From: Bacteroidota bacterium
GTDB lineage: Bacteria > Bacteroidota > Bacteroidia > Chitinophagales > UBA10324
Assembly: GCA_014190575.1 (NCBI GenBank)
Contig: BJGQ01000008.1
Coordinates: 20,151 to 84,150, forward strand
Direction: 5' to 3'
Length of the DNA: 64,000 nucleotides
Part shown: in pieces, positions 34,990 through 44,479 of the stretch
Layout: each line of letters opens with the position of its first letter
Numbering within the stretch: the first letter of the stretch is position 1
Made by a program: the position numbers and the translations under genes
The notes under the pieces: generated by a model
What the model was told of the DNA's origin: nothing
The model's database searches: none
The model's input: only the letters and a program-made list of their open reading frames with translations

Positions 34990-37900
34990 TTAGAGTGTGA
35001 GTTTTAAACTGAAACCAAAACTCTTTGTATTCGGCATGTTGAAATAATCCATACCCTGACTGTTACCTGAACCGGTTAAACTGGTTTCAGGATCAATGCC
35101 TGTGTACTTGGTATTCAACCACAAATTACGACCGATGAAAGAAATGTCTAATCCGGCAACAGGTGTTCCTTTCAAACATTTTTTGCTGAAAGAATAAGTC
35201 AATGCCAATTCGCGCAATTTCATGTAAGAAGATTTTTCAATGAAGTCTTCAAACTGACTTCCGAATCCACCACCATTACCCTGGAACCAGCTTTGGTCTA
35301 AAGCAACTTTAGTATCATTGGTTCCATCACCTAACACCAAATTTCCATCCGCATCAACATGACCTTTCACTCCTTCAAATACATGTGCAGTATCGTAACG
35401 GAGGTAATTGTTTGAAGCACTCGGAGTTTCTAAAGCACTAATAGTTCCGGGAGTTCTTCCGAAGAAAGTAAGTGCTCCTCTTGTTCCGTTCCACATATCA
35501 CCACCATGGCGAATGTCAACGGTTGCAGAAATAGTTAACATATCTTTCCAGGTGAAACCTGTATTTACTCCACCAATCCAATCGGGATTAATATTTCCAA
35601 CAACACCAACCTGATTGTCAACAATCGGATAACCGAAGTTTCCTGAATTCGGATCATCATCAATAACCTTATTGCCATTCGCATCGCGCAACCAACGGCC
35701 ACCGTACAATGAACCATATTGTTCGCCAACTACTGCATAAACTGCTGAACCTTCAAATCCACCAAGGAACAAAGTTTTAATTGAAGTATCTCCAAGAGAA
35801 ACAACCAAACTTGTGTTCTTGCTCCAGTTCAAATCCAATGTCCATTTAAAGTTTTTAGTTTTAATTGGAGTGGTAGTCAACATAATTTCCATTCCTTTAT
35901 TAGAAAGTTCACCTGTATTCTGATACATATACTGGTAACCTGATGAACCCGGAACCGGAGTAGCTAAAATCTGATTTAAAGATTTAGAAGAATAATAAGT
36001 GAAATCTATTCCAATTCTATTGTTGATGAAACGAAGATCAGCACCAAATTCTAATGAATTTACTTTCTCAGGTTTCAATAATGGATTACCAAGAATGTAA
36101 TAATTAGAATAACCTACAACACCTTCAATCGGGAATGCAACACCAGGGGTCCATCCATCAGTAAAGGTTGCCTGATCATAATAAGATTCCAAAGCATAAG
36201 GTGGAGCATCCTTACCTACACTCGCCCAAGAAGCACGAATTTTTCCGTATGGAAACCATTTGTTGCTGCTCAATCCAAGTGATTCAGTAAACACATAAGC
36301 CAAACTTACTGAAGGATAGAAGAATGAATTTTTATCTTTTGGAAGAGTTGAAGTCATTTCATTTCTACCTGTAATGTTCAGGTACAACATGCTTTTGTAT
36401 GATAAACTACCAGCTCCGTAAACAGCTGAAGTTCTGTAACGCGATGCAGATTCTCTGGTTAAAACAGAACCGGCAACTGACAGATTTTGGAAATCAGAAA
36501 AAACTAAATCATCACCTTGTGAGTAAATTGATTTTGTTCTTTGGCTGTACATATTCTGACCTACTGTTAAACTACCATCTAAATTGTCAGAGAATTTTTT
36601 TGTTGCAGTTGCAATTACATCAGAGTTAACATGGAAGTAATTAAACTGAGAAACAAATATTTGTCCACCGTGGAAAGCAGCAGAATTAATGGCAAAAAAT
36701 TGTTTTTTGTATTCAGAATAATTATCGGTTCCTAATCGGTAGGTTAAATTTAACCAACTTGCAGGTAAGTAATCAACCTGACCAAATCCATAAACACGAT
36801 TTACTTTATCGTTGAATGGGCATTGGTTGATAGTCCAGTATGGATTATCATAAAAAGCAGGATTGTATGAACCCCCACGATAATTTCTTTGCTGACCATC
36901 ATCCAAAATATAAGAAGCAGGATCATCATATACACCTTCACCAACACCATTTGAATTGTCAAATGAAATTGGAGTTCTTAATAAATCAAGCATTAAACCT
37001 GAAAGATTTGAACCTTGCTGAATACGGCGACCACCTGAGTTAGAATAAGTGGCAGAACCTGACGCACTTAATTTATCAGATAATTTTGTTTGTCCGCTCA
37101 TCTTTGTTGTATAGCGTTTGAAATTGGCAAGTGGAACTATACCATCTTGTTTTAATGAAGAGAACGAAAAACGAAAAGCTGAAATATCAGACCCACCAGA
37201 AAGAGCTAAATTATTTTCCCATGTTTGACCTGTTTTGAAAAAAGTATTCATATTGTCAAATGGCTTAAATGGAATCAGACCAGAAATAGTATCGCCTGTA
37301 ATGTTTCCAATTAATTCACCATTTTTATTAAACTGTGTTTTTTGTGTAGGATCCCATGAAATAGTATCACCGGCAGCTCCCCATGATCCTGAAGAACCGC
37401 TTTCATAACTTCTGATTGCACCACCAGAACCTTTTACATATTGATCTTGTAACTCGGGTAATTTATTTACTTTATCAAAAGTAAGATTGGTTGAATAAGT
37501 GACATTCACTCCACCGCCAACTTTTTTACTATTCAACCAATCACCTTTTTTAGTGGTAATAATTAATGCACCACTTGCAGCGCTGATACCATAAAGCGCT
37601 GTTGCAGCAGGGCCTTTTAAAACTGTTATTGATTCAATATCGTCGGGGTTAATATCAACACCGCGATTGGAATTGTTTACGCTTGATAAATAGTTGTTAG
37701 AAAGATCATCAGGATTACCTGAAAAATTTTCAGAGTTATCTAAAGGCACACCATCCACAATAATGAGTGGTGAGTTTCCTCCAGAAAGAGAAGTTGCTCC
37801 TCTTATTTTAATATCAACAGATCCACCGGGCGATCCGCTTGATTGAATAATGGAAAGTCCGGCGACTTTTCCACTTAATGCAGTCAATGCGTTTGACTGA

Positions 37901-38310
37901 CCTGCTTGTGTCAGCGCATCACCGCCAACATCCTGCACTGAATAGCCGAGAGATTTTTTCTCCTTGCTTACACCAACTGCAGTTACTACTACTTCATCTA
38001 ATCCGAGCACATCTTCTTCCATCTTGATGTCAAGAGAGTTGGAAGCACCCAGCGCAATTTCCTGAGTTTTCATTCCTAAATAACGAACGACAAGAATTTT
38101 TGCGTCCGGTGTTACTGCCAACGAAAAACCTCCGTTAACATCAGTGTAAGTGCCTATCGTGGTTCCTTTCACCAGGATAGAGGCACCTATAATGGCGTCG
38201 CCGTTTGAGTCTTTCGCGGTGCCCGTAAGAATGCGGGTTTGTGCGAAAAGGTCCATGCTGCCCATGACTATGAGCAAGACCGGGATAATGTGTAAAAAGA
38301 CTTTTTTCAT
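34990..38310 (-). CDS. SusC/RagA family TonB-linked outer-membrane protein
   Basis: About 1106 residues from ATG 38310 (MKKVFLHIIPVLLIVMGSMDLFAQ, signal peptide); upstream in-frame codons lack signal-peptide character. Order: CarboxypepD_reg-like domain (RILTGTAKDSNGDAIIGASI), TonB-box-like DEVVVTAVG, plug (ALTALSGKVAGLSIIQSSG, IIVDGVPLDN), then a 22-strand-type barrel with the SusC landmark around DPETSLTGSGNSQGMDYFNMPNTKS, ending GFSLKLTL. It imports a nutrient with the SusD partner downstream. No regulator is next to it. Confidence 0.95.
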   Translation of the reverse strand: MKKVFLHIIPVLLIVMGSMDLFAQTRILTGTAKDSNGDAIIGASILVKGTTIGTYTDVNGGFSLAVTPDAKILVVRYLGMKTQEIALGASNSLDIKMEEDVLGLDEVVVTAVGVSKEKKSLGYSVQDVGGDALTQAGQSNALTALSGKVAGLSIIQSSGSPGGSVDIKIRGATSLSGGNSPLIIVDGVPLDNSENFSGNPDDLSNNYLSSVNNSNRGVDINPDDIESITVLKGPAATALYGISAASGALIITTKKGDWLNSKKVGGGVNVTYSTNLTFDKVNKLPELQDQYVKGSGGAIRSYESGSSGSWGAAGDTISWDPTQKTQFNKNGELIGNITGDTISGLIPFKPFDNMNTFFKTGQTWENNLALSGGSDISAFRFSFSSLKQDGIVPLANFKRYTTKMSGQTKLSDKLSASGSATYSNSGGRRIQQGSNLSGLMLDLLRTPISFDNSNGVGEGVYDDPASYILDDGQQRNYRGGSYNPAFYDNPYWTINQCPFNDKVNRVYGFGQVDYLPASWLNLTYRLGTDNYSEYKKQFFAINSAAFHGGQIFVSQFNYFHVNSDVIATATKKFSDNLDGSLTVGQNMYSQRTKSIYSQGDDLVFSDFQNLSVAGSVLTRESASRYRTSAVYGAGSLSYKSMLYLNITGRNEMTSTLPKDKNSFFYPSVSLAYVFTESLGLSSNKWFPYGKIRASWASVGKDAPPYALESYYDQATFTDGWTPGVAFPIEGVVGYSNYYILGNPLLKPEKVNSLEFGADLRFINNRIGIDFTYYSSKSLNQILATPVPGSSGYQYMYQNTGELSNKGMEIMLTTTPIKTKNFKWTLDLNWSKNTSLVVSLGDTSIKTLFLGGFEGSAVYAVVGEQYGSLYGGRWLRDANGNKVIDDDPNSGNFGYPIVDNQVGVVGNINPDWIGGVNTGFTWKDMLTISATVDIRHGGDMWNGTRGALTFFGRTPGTISALETPSASNNYLRYDTAHVFEGVKGHVDADGNLVLGDGTNDTKVALDQSWFQGNGGGFGSQFEDFIEKSSYMKLRELALTYSFSKKCLKGTPVAGLDISFIGRNLWLNTKYTGIDPETSLTGSGNSQGMDYFNMPNTKSFGFSLKLTL

Positions 38311-38497
38311 AAAAGGTGTTTTGGGTTTAGAAAAAATGTTGCGATGAAAGTAATTGGATTTTTTAGTGTTTACAATGATTTTTATTTTTATTTTACTTAT
38401 GGTAGAATTCCTTTCAGACGAGAATTCAAAATAAAAAGTTGTATTCACCTAACAACTGTTAGTGAAATAATTGAAATAGAATAGAATAGATTTTTTT

Positions 38498-40555
38498 CTA
38501 TTTACTAACGGTACGCCTTTTATATTCTTCCAAAGCTTTGTCAAGCCATTTTACATAGGCATCTATGTCTTCGTTGAATGATCGCGTTTCATTTAATAAT
38601 TTTCCATCACTATCCATCAACACATAAAATGGTTGTGTGTTTGTGTTGTATTTTGATGCTTGAATATCGCTGTACCAATTGCCGAGAGTTTTTATTTTAT
38701 TTCCGCTGAAGGCAGAAACATATTGTTTGTCTTCGGGCAACATTGTTTTATCATCAACGAACATGCTGATGAGTACATAATCTTCTTTCAATCTTTTTAA
38801 AACATTTGCATCGCTCCAAACTGCTGCTTCCATTTTTCTGCAATTAACACAGGCCCATCCTGTGAAGTCGAGCATAACTGGTTTGCCGGATTCTTTTGCA
38901 GCTTGTATTCCTTCTTCGTAATCAAAGTAACCATCAATGCCATGTGGCATGTGAAAAATATCTCCGTACTTTTTTGGTTTGGAAGAATGTGATGTAGAAT
39001 TTGAAACTCCTTCAATTAACAATCTTGATAAATCAAAATCCTGTGTGGCTTGTGGTGGAAGATATCCGCTGATAGGTTTTAAAGGCGCACCAAAAATTCC
39101 GGGAAGAAGATAGAGTGTTACAGAAAAAGAAAGTATTGCCATTAATAATCGGCCGACAGAAATGTGTTGTATGTCCCCATCATGTGATAACCTGATTTTA
39201 CCAATGAGATATAAACCAAGAACACCAAAAATGGTAATCCACAACACAAGAAAAATATCGCGCGATAAAATTTGCCAGTGATAAGCGAGGTCAACTTTTG
39301 AAAGATAAATTAAACACAACGCGAGTTCAACAAAACCAAGAGTCACTTTAACTGTATTCATCCAACCACCTGATTTCGGAAGTGATTGTAAAAATCCGGG
39401 GAACCACGCGAAGAATCCAAATGGAATTGCTAGTGCTAAACCAAATGCGCCTAATCCAACTAACGGACGAATGGCATCGCCTTTTGTAATCAGCGGCAAA
39501 AGATTTCCAATGATTGGAACTGTACATGAAAATGAAATGAGCACCAATGAAAATGCCATAAAGAAAATTCCGACAAAGCCGCCACGGTCGGCAAACGATT
39601 CGGTTTTATTTATCCAACTTGATGGCAATGTGATTTCAAATACACCGAGAAATGAGAGTGAAAAAACAAACAGCAACACAAAAAATACAAGATTAAAAAG
39701 CCAACTGCTACTCCATGAATTCAACGCATCGGAACCAAAAATGAGAGAGACTAAAAATCCGAACACCACAAAAATGATGAGTATGCTTGCTGCATAAACC
39801 ATTGCATTAATTCTTCCTTTTGCTTTATCCTTACTGCGTTTTGTAAAAAAACTTACAGTAAGTGGAATAATCGGAAACACACACGGTTGAATAAGCGCCA
39901 GCAATCCACTTCCAAATCCTAACAAAAATATTTTCCAGATAGAATCCGTTGCTGCATCGTTCTTTGATTCAAAAGATTTTACCAATGAAGAATCTGATTT
40001 TTCAGTTGATGTTTTATTAATTGCTGCATCAACTTTTGATGTATCAGTTTTAGTTTTTGAAGAATCAACAACAGTCGCTTCAACTTTTTCTACAACAGCA
40101 TCTGAATGTAATTTCAATTCGAAGTCGTAAGTGGTTGGAGGCAAACAAACTTCTTTGCAAGTCATATAATCAAGACCTCCTTTTACCAATACATCTTTCT
40201 TCAGCAATTTTATTTTTTGCGAAAACACAGCTTTGTTCTCATAATACTTTTCAGTTTCCTTCTCTCCTCCTAAATCTACTTCTTTCACAATGAGATTTCC
40301 TGCTTCTCTTAATTTTCCAACTTCAACAAAGTCTTTGTTTTTTTCAAGCGTGAGCGATGTGGCAACTGATATTCCAACATAATCTTTTGAAAATACATGC
40401 CAGCCCGGGTCAAGTGTAACAGTTATCACAATATCAAAATCTCCCTTACCTAAATCTTTTACGGTGTGTGACCAATGCGAAGGCACAACCATTTGCGCTG
40501 AAGAAATTCCGCTGAATGCAAAAAGAAAAAACAGGAGTAACTTGAATGATTTCAT
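38498..40555 (-). CDS. dsbD: protein-disulfide reductase DsbD-like
   Basis: A 685-residue membrane protein passing electrons from cytoplasmic thioredoxin to the periplasm. Signal peptide (LLLFFLFAFSGISSAQ), then an N-terminal DsbD-alpha-like domain with a Cys pair (YMTCKEVCLPP), a low-complexity linker, eight predicted membrane helices with the DsbD-beta cysteine motifs (IQPCVFPIIPLTVSFF and SFSCTVPIIG), and a C-terminal thioredoxin domain with WACVNCRKME (near residue 570). Complete for the family. A separate copy of its N-terminal domain is encoded at 41445-41906 with purQ in between. Confidence 0.94.
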   Translation of the reverse strand: MKSFKLLLFFLFAFSGISSAQMVVPSHWSHTVKDLGKGDFDIVITVTLDPGWHVFSKDYVGISVATSLTLEKNKDFVEVGKLREAGNLIVKEVDLGGEKETEKYYENKAVFSQKIKLLKKDVLVKGGLDYMTCKEVCLPPTTYDFELKLHSDAVVEKVEATVVDSSKTKTDTSKVDAAINKTSTEKSDSSLVKSFESKNDAATDSIWKIFLLGFGSGLLALIQPCVFPIIPLTVSFFTKRSKDKAKGRINAMVYAASILIIFVVFGFLVSLIFGSDALNSWSSSWLFNLVFFVLLFVFSLSFLGVFEITLPSSWINKTESFADRGGFVGIFFMAFSLVLISFSCTVPIIGNLLPLITKGDAIRPLVGLGAFGLALAIPFGFFAWFPGFLQSLPKSGGWMNTVKVTLGFVELALCLIYLSKVDLAYHWQILSRDIFLVLWITIFGVLGLYLIGKIRLSHDGDIQHISVGRLLMAILSFSVTLYLLPGIFGAPLKPISGYLPPQATQDFDLSRLLIEGVSNSTSHSSKPKKYGDIFHMPHGIDGYFDYEEGIQAAKESGKPVMLDFTGWACVNCRKMEAAVWSDANVLKRLKEDYVLISMFVDDKTMLPEDKQYVSAFSGNKIKTLGNWYSDIQASKYNTNTQPFYVLMDSDGKLLNETRSFNEDIDAYVKWLDKALEEYKRRTVSK

Positions 40556-40586
40556 TCGTTAATGATAACAGTTTTTGAAAATTTAG

Positions 40587-41321
40587 TTAGCGCAGCAAAT
40601 CATCCATCACATCCACTTCCATTTTTGCAACATAAGAAATGAGTGAACGGAAAAGTTCAATGCCATCAGTATTGCCCAACACATCTTCAGCAGCGCGTTC
40701 GGGATGTGGCATCATTCCAAAAACATTTTTGGAGGCATTTGTAATTCCTGCAATGTTTTCCAATGCGCCATTCGGATTCGCATCTTCATTCACATTTGCA
40801 TTTTCATCGCAATAACGAAAAAGTATTTGCCCGTTTTCGTTCATGCGCAAAAGTTGTTTTGAATCAACAAAATAATTTCCTTCAGCATGAGCGATTGGAA
40901 TTTTATATGCTTTGTTCAAATCCAGATCAGCAGTAATTGCTGAATCAGTATGAACCGCTTTTATAAAAACATTTTTGCAAATAAAATTGCGATTAGTGTT
41001 ACGCATCAATACTCCAGGCAATAAGCCTGCTTCACACAAAATCTGAAAGCCATTGCAAATTCCCAGAACATATCCGCCACTGTTCGAAAAAGAAATAACA
41101 GCTTCCATAATTGGAGAAAACCGTGCAATTGCACCTGAGCGAAGGTAATCGCCATACGAAAATCCACCGGGAAGAATAATACAATCACTTGTATCAAATC
41201 CATCCAACTCTTTGTCCTTGTGCCACAGAATTTTTACTTCCTGCTGCAAGACATTTTCCAATACATGAATTACATCGTGGTCGCAATTGGAACCCGGAAA
41301 AATCACTACACCAAATTTCAT
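40587..41321 (-). CDS. purQ: phosphoribosylformylglycinamidine synthase, glutaminase subunit
   Basis: A 244-residue class I glutamine amidotransferase supplying ammonia for the fourth step of purine synthesis. It starts MKFGVVIFPGSNCDHD, has PGGFSYGDYLR, the nucleophile C89 in GICNGFQILCE and the catalytic H206/E208 in PHPERA. It is of the stand-alone PurQ type, so separate PurL and PurS are expected elsewhere. It lies between dsbD and a DsbD-domain paralogue, an odd place for a purine gene. Confidence 0.97.
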   Translation of the reverse strand: MKFGVVIFPGSNCDHDVIHVLENVLQQEVKILWHKDKELDGFDTSDCIILPGGFSYGDYLRSGAIARFSPIMEAVISFSNSGGYVLGICNGFQILCEAGLLPGVLMRNTNRNFICKNVFIKAVHTDSAITADLDLNKAYKIPIAHAEGNYFVDSKQLLRMNENGQILFRYCDENANVNEDANPNGALENIAGITNASKNVFGMMPHPERAAEDVLGNTDGIELFRSLISYVAKMEVDVMDDLLR

Positions 41322-41444
41322 TTAATCAAAAAGAGTTTATTGGTTTTCAATAATTGAGAGCAGGCAAAAGTAAAATTTGTTTTCGGTTAGTATTGATACG
41401 AACCAAGGCAATAAATTATTGTTGATTTTCTGATTACTATAAAA

Positions 41445-41906
41445 TCAATTCGTATTCAATTTTATTTCAAAATTATAAGTGGCCGGCGGAATACAAACCT
41501 GCTTGCAGGTCATGTAATCCATGCTTCCTTTTACAACGACATCTTTCTTTAACAACTTAACAGTTTGCACAAATACGACTCTGTTTTTATAATACATGGC
41601 CATTTCTTTTTCGCCGCCAAGGTCAATTTCTTCTTTTATCATTTCTCCTTGCTCTTGAAGTTTTCCAACAACTTCGAAGTCATCGCTTTTTTCTAAAGTA
41701 AAAGTTGCAGGCACTGAAATACCAACATAATCTTTTGAAAAAATATGCCAGCCATCATCAAGTGTACACGAAATCATAATATTGAATTCACCGTTTCCTG
41801 CATCTTCAGTGATGTAACTCCAGTGAGCAGGATTTACAATTTGAGCTGACGAATTTTTTGTAACAGCAAAACTCAGCAAAAGAATTAAAGCAAAAATTTT
41901 TTTCAT
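41445..41906 (-). CDS. stand-alone DsbD N-terminal (alpha) domain protein
   Basis: A 153-residue exported protein (LILLLSFAVTKNSSAQ signal peptide) that aligns over its whole mature length with residues about 20-155 of the DsbD at 38498-40555: both share HWS, DDGWHIFSKDYVGISV / DPGWHVFSKDYVGISV, EVDLGGEKE / EIDLGGEKE and the Cys motif YMTCKxVCxPPxTY. It has no membrane or thioredoxin part. It probably receives electrons from DsbD and works as a free periplasmic shuttle, or is a relic of a partial duplication. Both cysteines are kept, which favours function. Confidence 0.87.
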   Translation of the reverse strand: MKKIFALILLLSFAVTKNSSAQIVNPAHWSYITEDAGNGEFNIMISCTLDDGWHIFSKDYVGISVPATFTLEKSDDFEVVGKLQEQGEMIKEEIDLGGEKEMAMYYKNRVVFVQTVKLLKKDVVVKGSMDYMTCKQVCIPPATYNFEIKLNTN

Positions 41907-41936
41907 TTGTTTAAAATTTAGAAGTATGAAATTATG

Positions 41937-42941
41937 TTATTCGAAAAAATTTAATTGGTTTTCAAATTGAAAATAGAGGATGATTAAAAGCATAGTTAAA
42001 TGAAAAATTTCACCTATCCACCACTTTTTTAACATCGGTAATGAATAACTTAATGCAGTTGCAACCGGAATGACCAACCATATGAAATTCTCCACTCTGA
42101 TATTCGATTGCAAAAACACCGAAAGAAATCCGAGCATAGAAAATAATAACAAGACAGCAAAGTAATTTCTGATTTGCACCAGCGCTTTAAAATAGTTCTG
42201 TTGAATTTTCATCAAACTCCAAATCACTGCAATGAAAACCACCAATGAAATAATAATTATTTGTGTGTTGGTCACGAAACCAAATTCTTCGTTCATCACT
42301 TTCCTGAATGTAATGTTGTTGAAAAATTCAGGTAACCGATCGAACCAGAAAAAATAAACTGATGAAAGAAAGTATGGAACAATGGCACCAATCAATATCA
42401 CCATCCACTCACCAATTTTAAATGGGCGAAGTATCAGTACGCCGAAAAAAAGAAATAATAAAAATGCAAGTGATGGAAAATAAAAAAGGGAGGAAACTGA
42501 AATAACAAATCCCAAATCGAAAATCTGACTGCTGACTTTTTCTTTTTTATAAATGGAAAAGAGCAAATCAATTTCTATCAATAAAAAAATATTTGCAATA
42601 AGTGCTGGCGATAGAAACAGAAAATTGCGAAACATACACGAAAGCAAAATGAAAATATACGATCCAAGATAATTGCCGCGCTCTGTTACTTTATGTTTAT
42701 CAAGAATGGAATTGAAATAAAGTGCCTGAGCAAATAATAATAAAACTGAAAAAATATTTTCGACCAGCAATTGGTTGAAGGGAATTAAATTCAATGACCA
42801 TTTGAGTGCAATGCTTAATGGATTTATAAACTCATCGGTATAAGTACCCGACTGATAAAATGCATATCCATGAAGAAGTGTAACTGACAGTAACACCAGC
42901 ACAACTATAAGCGGATGATTGGATTTATAGAAGCGAAGCAA
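41937..42941 (-). CDS. DUF6427-type polytopic membrane protein
   Basis: A 334-residue inner-membrane protein with about ten hydrophobic helices. It begins MLRFYKSNHPLIVVLVLLSVTLLH and has NPLSIALKWSLNLIPFNQLLVENIFS and a LRPFKIGEWMVILIGAIVPYFL segment, which I associate with the Bacteroidota DUF6427 family. No catalytic motif is known. It starts 6 bases after the end of the upstream propeller-like gene and is followed 30 bases later by the DsbD-domain gene, so co-transcription is likely. Confidence 0.75.
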   Translation of the reverse strand: MLRFYKSNHPLIVVLVLLSVTLLHGYAFYQSGTYTDEFINPLSIALKWSLNLIPFNQLLVENIFSVLLLFAQALYFNSILDKHKVTERGNYLGSYIFILLSCMFRNFLFLSPALIANIFLLIEIDLLFSIYKKEKVSSQIFDLGFVISVSSLFYFPSLAFLLFLFFGVLILRPFKIGEWMVILIGAIVPYFLSSVYFFWFDRLPEFFNNITFRKVMNEEFGFVTNTQIIIISLVVFIAVIWSLMKIQQNYFKALVQIRNYFAVLLLFSMLGFLSVFLQSNIRVENFIWLVIPVATALSYSLPMLKKWWIGEIFHLTMLLIILYFQFENQLNFFE

Positions 42942-42947
42942 GAGTAT

Positions 42948-44420
42948 TTAAAATAAAAGTTTTAAGTATTGCAAATATCCTTTTTTCAAACTCGGCATTA
43001 TAATTTCGTTTGGAGAAATTTGCTTACCCGCTATTGCAACAGGAAGCAATCCTTTTTTATCAGCATTTAAAATTTCTATCCGTTCTGTTTTTCCATCTGC
43101 TTGTAAAGTAAACGCCGACAACACATTTGTTCCTCCTGCAAAATCATTGTAAACCAAAATCAATTTAGTTGGTGCAATCACCAATGCATAGGACGAAAAC
43201 AGTCCACCATCGCTTTCGGTTTGTTGTTTTTTATGCAGCACCTGGCTCCATTCCATTCCTCCTGTGTCAGATATACTGCAAGCAATTATTTCATCGTAGT
43301 GATAATAATTTACTGTGAGCGCGGAACTTCCGCCAAAATTTCCGTACCCCTGCGAATTAAAAGATTCGGTGGAAATTGCATGTGATTCAGCCAAAAAAAT
43401 AACCCCTCCGTTTTTTTTCACAATCATTTCTGAAGGATGAAAAAAATAAAATCCATCGTTTCGTTTTGGTGGATTATTTCCACTCAGATTTGAAAGCAGA
43501 TCAGTTGAAAACGGAATTAATTTTTTTGAAAGCAAATTTCCATTTACAGAAAAACGATTTACATAAACTCCATCGGACTCAGAGCCAGGCGAATTTGCAT
43601 ATAAACCTGCAACCAGAATTTGATGGTTTGTCAGGTCACGCTTTAATATTGGCTCTGTAAAAATCATTCCGTACTCTTCGGTAATTGAAGTTGAAAAAGT
43701 ATTTGTTGAGTCATTGTAACATACCATCATTATTTTGTTGAATGGAAAATCATTATGAAAATTTTTTACTTGATTTTCACCGAATAAAAACCAGCAATGC
43801 AATGAATCATCAACCTCAGCTGAAATAATTTCGGGTTCAGTAAAGTCGGATGCTCGATAAGAAATATTCCATTTAACATTCAACCATTCATCAAGACAGT
43901 AGGCATGCATTTTTCTGCGTTCACTCACATTCAAATCATCGTAATAAATCAGAAGTTTATTTTTATTGTACGATACGGTATAATTCATTTTCGGTACTGA
44001 AAGCAATGTTGTGGTTGCAAGCGTATCAACAATAATTGAAGTGCGAATAATCATGAATTGATGATTCACTTTGGCAGCTTTCAAAAAAGTCATTCCACGT
44101 GCCTGAATGGTGTAAAAGACAATGGCAGAGTCTCCGGTCAGAATAACTTTCCCAATGTTCACGAATCCAATTTCCTTCAGCGCAATTGGTTTCTTCCATA
44201 TCAGTTTCATATCGGATGAATACAACGAAACAGAGTGCGAATTTTTTCCAGCATTCATTGCCACTATTCCCTCACTATTGGTTCCAAGCACTTCGTAACG
44301 GGTGGTTCCATAATTTAATTTTTCCGGAAGCGAGATCTCATAATTCTGCGCCATCAATAATTTTATTGATATAACACACAAAAAAATAATGAGCAGAATT
44401 ATTTTTAACCACACTGTCAT
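42948..44420 (-). CDS. unknown exported protein, probable beta-propeller
   Basis: A 490-residue protein with an N-terminal hydrophobic signal (IILLIIFLCVISIKLLMAQ). The mature part consists of repeated strand blocks with closely similar openings (EGIVAMNAGKNSHSVSLYSSDMKLIWKKPI, HAYCLDEWLNVKWNISY, MIVKKNGGVIFLAESHAIS), like a six- or seven-bladed propeller. No active site was recognised. First gene of a minus-strand group with the DUF6427 gene; divergent from the PagL-like gene with a 59-base gap that must hold both promoters. Confidence 0.62.
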   Translation of the reverse strand: MTVWLKIILLIIFLCVISIKLLMAQNYEISLPEKLNYGTTRYEVLGTNSEGIVAMNAGKNSHSVSLYSSDMKLIWKKPIALKEIGFVNIGKVILTGDSAIVFYTIQARGMTFLKAAKVNHQFMIIRTSIIVDTLATTTLLSVPKMNYTVSYNKNKLLIYYDDLNVSERRKMHAYCLDEWLNVKWNISYRASDFTEPEIISAEVDDSLHCWFLFGENQVKNFHNDFPFNKIMMVCYNDSTNTFSTSITEEYGMIFTEPILKRDLTNHQILVAGLYANSPGSESDGVYVNRFSVNGNLLSKKLIPFSTDLLSNLSGNNPPKRNDGFYFFHPSEMIVKKNGGVIFLAESHAISTESFNSQGYGNFGGSSALTVNYYHYDEIIACSISDTGGMEWSQVLHKKQQTESDGGLFSSYALVIAPTKLILVYNDFAGGTNVLSAFTLQADGKTERIEILNADKKGLLPVAIAGKQISPNEIIMPSLKKGYLQYLKLLF

Positions 44421-44479
44421 CGCTCAAAAATAAACGCAAACTGTTGATGCAGCTATTTATTAAATTACTTTCGTGAAGC

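Noticed and set aside
33585..38310. A polysaccharide utilisation locus
   Set aside because: Only the SusC-SusD pair is present; no carbohydrate-active enzyme or regulator adjoins it.
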